Source of the DNA: Thermomonas sp.
GTDB lineage: Bacteria > Pseudomonadota > Gammaproteobacteria > Xanthomonadales > Xanthomonadaceae
DNA: 64,000 bases
Direction: 5' to 3'
NCBI GenBank assembly: GCA_016720345.1
Contig: JADKKV010000005.1
Coordinates: 806,001-870,000 of the forward strand
The notes below the pieces were generated by a model, which saw nothing but the letters and a program-made list of their open reading frames with translations, ran no database searches and was not told the DNA's origin. Shown one piece after another: positions 60,946-64,000 of the stretch. Every line of letters begins with the position of its first letter. Position 1 is the first letter of the stretch. Both the position numbers and the translations under genes were made by a program.

Positions 60946-62317
60946 GCCGGCGTTGGGACCCGCCAAGCATAGCCGGAGCGGCCGCGATGCCGAGGGAATG
61001 TTGGAAGCCATGTCGTGATTGGCCGGCCTTTCGCGCATGAAGGGATAGACGCGCATTCCGCGCGGCCTTCACGACCCAACTCACTGCCAAGGGGAACCAC
61101 CATGCGTAGCCATCGAAATGCCCGTCCCGTCCCGTCCCGTTTGGCGTTGGCGCTGTGCGCGCTGCTGGCGGGGGCATCCTTGCCTGCATGGGCGGATCGG
61201 ATGCCAAGTCTGACCCAAGGACTTCAAGGCGGCAACCCGCGGCCGAGGCACGGACCACGGACAGTGGGCAGCGAACTACAGGCGCCGACAACGCCTACCT
61301 GCACCTGCCAGCGGGTCGCCATCGCCTGCGGTCACTCCACCAGGACGCATGGCGACCTTCGGCGAAGGCGTCGCCGTCGGCGCGTATCAAACGACAGTGC
61401 GTTCGCTCAATACCGGCGTCGCCATCGGCAGCAGCGCTTCACTTCGCTGGGCTTGCCAGCACGGCGATCGGCTGGGGCAACCGGACGACGACGTCGCTGA
61501 CCAGGACGGTGCCGATCCTCCAGCGAAACAACAACGCCGCGGGAGGCCCGTGGTGCAATGGTGCATTCGGCAATCCAGCGGCGCCAGCACCTTCAATTCG
61601 GCGAACCGCACAGACTACAGCAGCGCCTTCGGCTACAACAACGCGGCGGCCGGCGCAGCGAAGAGCAGCGCGTTCGGCTACTGCAACACCGCCAATGGCG
61701 CCAGCAGCAGCGCCTTCGGAGCCGGCAACGCCACCAGCGGCGCCAACAGCAGCGCCTTCGCAGCACGCGTTCGGCAACACAACACGGCGGGTGGCGGTAG
61801 CACCGCCTTTGGTTTTCTCAACACCACCCAGGGCCGGCGGCGCAACAGCAGCACGCCATCGGCGGTTCCAGCACGCGTTAAACGACAACGCCGCATCAGC
61901 AGCAGTGCCTTCGGTTACCGCAATACCGCCAGCGTAGGTGGCAGCAGCGCCTTCGGTTATGGCAACTCGGCGCAAGGTCTTAACAGCAGCGCGTTCGGAT
62001 CGCTATCGGTTGCCTTGAACATCGGCAGCACGGCGATCGGCCATCAGTCCGTCGCCGACCGCGACTACGCCGTCGCGGTGGGCAAGACCGGCGGTGAGCA
62101 CCAGATCATCCACCTGGCCGACGGCACCGAGGATTTCGACGCGGTCAACGTGCGCCAGTTGCGCTCGCTGGTGAACTGGTTCGGTGGCGGCGCGACCTTC
62201 ATCGGCGGCGTGTTCACCGCGCCGACTTTCACCATCCAGGGCAGCAACTACAGCAACGTGGCAGCCGCGTTTGCCGCGGTGGACACGCGACTGACCGCAT
62301 TGGCGGGCAGTGTGGGT

Positions 62318-62560
62318 GGGCCCGCAGGCCCGCAAGGTCCGGCCGGTCCGACGGGTCCGACCGGTCCCACGGGTCCGCAAGGGCCGGCAGGTCCGAGTGG
62401 CCCACAAGGCCCGGCCGGACCGACTGGCCCTGACGGCGATACCGGCCCCGCGGGTCCGGCAGGCCCGCAAGGCGAACCGGGTCCGACTGGACCGCAAGGC
62501 CCGCAGGGCGATCAAGGCCCGATGGGCCCGCAGGGCCCGGCCGGCCAGGATGGCGAGGAT
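62318..62560 (+). repeat. Collagen-like Gly-X-Y repeat region of the adhesin
   Basis: 27 consecutive Gly-X-Y triplets (mostly GPA, GPQ and GPT; also GDT, GEP, GDQ, GPM) without interruption, encoded by a GGxCCG-rich sequence. Bacterial collagen-like domains form trimeric triple helices, which suits a trimeric autotransporter stalk. Confidence 0.92.
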
Positions 62561-62593
62561 GCGGACATGACCGAAGTGGCGCAGATGGTGGCC

Positions 62594-62818
62594 GCCGGTG
62601 ATGCCGCGACATTGGAAGAGGCCAACGCACATGCCGATGCCGGCGATGCCGCGACATTGGAACAGGCCAACGCACATGCAGATGCCGGTGATGCCGCGAC
62701 GCTTGGATCCGCACAGCAGTACGCCGATGCGGGTGACGCCGCCACGCTCGCGTCCGCCAACGCGCAAGCAGCCATCGGCGATGCCGCAACACTCACCGCA
62801 TCGAAAACCTACACCGAC
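62594..62818 (+). repeat. Five 45-bp tandem repeats (15-residue stalk repeats)
   Basis: Five units with the consensus AGDAATLxxANAHAD; units 1 and 2 are nearly identical in DNA and units 3-5 diverge. The period of 15 residues and the Ala/Thr/Leu pattern fit a right-handed coiled-coil stalk. Confidence 0.88.
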
Positions 62819-63201
62819 ACCACCGCCACCCAGACGCTGACCTCGGCGAAGTCATACACCGACAGCAAGTTCGCAGCGTGGAACGACACCTTTACCCAGT
62901 ACCAGCAGCAGGTGGACAAGCGCTTCGTGCAGACCGACCGCCGCATCGACCAGATCGGCGCGATGGGCAGCGCGATGACCCACATGGCGGTGAACGCGGC
63001 AAACGGTCGTTCCGACAAGGGCCGCATCGCGATCGGCGTGGGCACCCAGGGCAGCCAGGGCGCGGTGTCGATCGGTTACGGCAAGCGCATCGGCGATCGC
63101 GGTTCGTTCTCGCTGGGCGCGAGCTTCAGCAGCGGCGAATCTTCGGTGGGCGGAGGCTTCGGCTTCGACCTGTAAATCGTTTCAGGCAGCAGGCAATACG
63201 G

Positions 63202-63227
63202 AACGGCGCGGATCCCCGCGCCGTTTT
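63202..63227. terminator. Rho-independent terminator between adhesin and tamB
   Basis: A perfect 10-bp stem AACGGCGCGG/CCGCGCCGTT (63202-63211 with 63216-63225) around ATCC, followed by a short T run. It lies between converging genes and ends the adhesin transcript. Confidence 0.8.
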
Positions 63228-63251
63228 CGTTGCCACGCCAATGCAGCGAAC

Positions 63252-64000
63252 CTACTTCTCCGTGCGCCAGTTCACAGAAGCCCGGTTCTCCACCGTGCTG
63301 GATTCGATCTGGATGTCGAAGCCCTTGCGCAGCAGGTACTTCAGCATCAGCACCTGGCCGGTGCCGAGCAATGAGACGCCGTAGCCGACGTAGAGCTTGG
63401 GCGACAGGTACTTGCCGATGCTGAGCACATCGGCACCCAATGCACGCGAGCCGACCACGCCGGCATCGTCCAGGCCCAGCCGCTGGCCGAGTTCGGAGGC
63501 GACCAGCGCGGTACCGGCGGCCAGCGCGGCCCGGGCGGTGCCGATCTGGCGCGCCTCGTCGCCGGTCAGGCTGGACAGCGGACGGCCGAGGGTGAGGTAG
63601 GCCAGTGCCTCGGATTCGCTCTTCGCCGGGTTCGAATACACCGTCGCCCGCGGCGCGGAGGCGCGGCCTTCGACGCGGATGCCGGCGGTCACCTCGCCGA
63701 CCTGGCGCTCGGCGCGGATGTCCAGCAACGGATCGCCGACCGGCGTGTCCGACCACAACAGGCGGCCGCGGGTGATCTGCAGCCGCTGGGCGTAGGCGGT
63801 GTAGCGGCCGGCAACGTCGAGCGCGCCGGTGCCGCGCACCTCGCGTCCCGGCAGGGCGCGCACGCGCAGCCGCCCGCCCAGGGTGCCGACCAGGCCGAAG
63901 CCGTTGATCGCGACCTGTTCGCCCATCACCAGGGTGAGGTCGAGGTCCAGCGGATTGGCGCGGGTGCGCTCCGGATCCACCGGGTCCAGCACCACCACGT
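63252..64000 (-). CDS. tamB: Translocation and assembly module protein TamB, C-terminal part
   Basis: The C-terminal 248 codons of a TamB (DUF490) protein; the rest lies beyond the right edge. TamB spans the periplasm and, with the BAM-like TamA, supports autotransporter assembly and phospholipid transport. The visible part has the typical DUF490 pattern of short amphipathic strands (GTLGGRLRVRALPGREVRGT, LDVAGRYTAYAQRLQITRGR), GDPLLDIRAERQVGEVTAGI, then SESEALAYLTLGRPLSSLTG and the C-terminal barrel-like end (LYVGYGVSLLGTGQVLMLKY, ENRASVNWRTEK). Its neighbourhood to an autotransporter adhesin is suggestive but the genes converge. Confidence 0.9.
   Translation of the reverse strand, partial: VVVLDPVDPERTRANPLDLDLTLVMGEQVAINGFGLVGTLGGRLRVRALPGREVRGTGALDVAGRYTAYAQRLQITRGRLLWSDTPVGDPLLDIRAERQVGEVTAGIRVEGRASAPRATVYSNPAKSESEALAYLTLGRPLSSLTGDEARQIGTARAALAAGTALVASELGQRLGLDDAGVVGSRALGADVLSIGKYLSPKLYVGYGVSLLGTGQVLMLKYLLRKGFDIQIESSTVENRASVNWRTEK

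Larger units (their letters stand above)
61102..63175 (+). pseudogene. YadA-type trimeric autotransporter adhesin with collagen-like stalk, head frameshifted
   Basis: The ATG at 61,102 has AAGGGGAAC upstream and encodes a good signal peptide (LALALCALLAGASLPAWA), but that frame stops at 61,500. Recognisable head repeats of the SSAFGYGN / STAIGWGN kind then switch among all three frames between about 61,350 and 61,910. From 61,910 on the gene is intact: head end ([20 protein letters not shown]), the neck INHVA-like [13 protein letters not shown], a 27-triplet collagen-like region, five 15-residue repeats, a coiled coil and the YadA membrane anchor ([20 protein letters not shown] ... GGGFGFDL). 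The longest single frame is 61,349-63,175 (608 codons). If repaired it is a surface adhesin. At least eight indels are needed. Confidence 0.82.

Overview
The window is about 69-70% GC and reads as chromosomal DNA from the Xanthomonadaceae/Lysobacteraceae (Lysobacter, Luteimonas, Thermomonas group; genus not resolved). The main reasons are the dnaA N-terminus, the dnaA | rpmH-rnpA-yidC-mnmE origin-side block without yidD, the bioB-bioF-bioH-bioC operon next to comF, a monomeric isocitrate dehydrogenase and TIGR02999-type ECF sigma/kinase pairs. There is no prophage, integrase, CRISPR array or complete insertion sequence.

Layout. 1-4,031: 5' end of dnaA, a DnaA box, then rpmH, rnpA, yidC, mnmE. 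4,118-10,629: a lipoprotein with a TonB C-domain, converging on a minus-strand run of two small membrane proteins, an XRE regulator with a striking double operator, an S33 hydrolase lipoprotein and a NatAB-like ABC exporter; fpr lies upstream. 10,744-17,646: a YadGH-like ABC exporter, an RND pump with its adaptor, and tatD. 17,709-20,518: hrpB, with one copy of a ~117-bp inverted-repeat element before it and a second copy inside its coding sequence. 20,619-29,893: a response regulator-kinase, rluE, a methyltransferase-like lipoprotein, icd (frameshifted as sequenced), queF, zapE, a hydrolase and a c-type cytochrome. 30,327-40,276: a 2,003-residue autotransporter with an 860-bp near-identical internal duplication, a TIGR03032 / EF-hand / unknown operon, and an M4 protease. 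40,292-47,775: tRNA-Arg(CCG) trailed by degenerate copies of its own 3' end, ubiA, comF, the biotin operon, an NTF2-like protein and a threonine/serine dehydratase. 47,895-53,885: three lipoproteins and mnmG, with a possible small-RNA locus before mnmG. 53,917-64,000: two tandem ECF sigma-Ser/Thr kinase modules, divergent from a collagen-stalked YadA-type adhesin whose head is broken by many frameshifts, then the 3' end of tamB.

How it fits together. Much of the window is housekeeping: membrane insertion (YidC), tRNA modification (MnmE, MnmG, QueF), biotin, ubiquinone and respiration. The accessory content is mostly cell surface: two very different type V secretion adhesins, many lipoproteins, three exporters and a secreted protease. 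The tandem sigma/kinase modules are the most system-like feature. Both sigma factors carry a Thr-Thr pair where ordinary ECF factors have acidic residues, as in the kinase-activated EcfP/PknT and EcfK/PknS systems, and they sit back to back with the adhesin gene.
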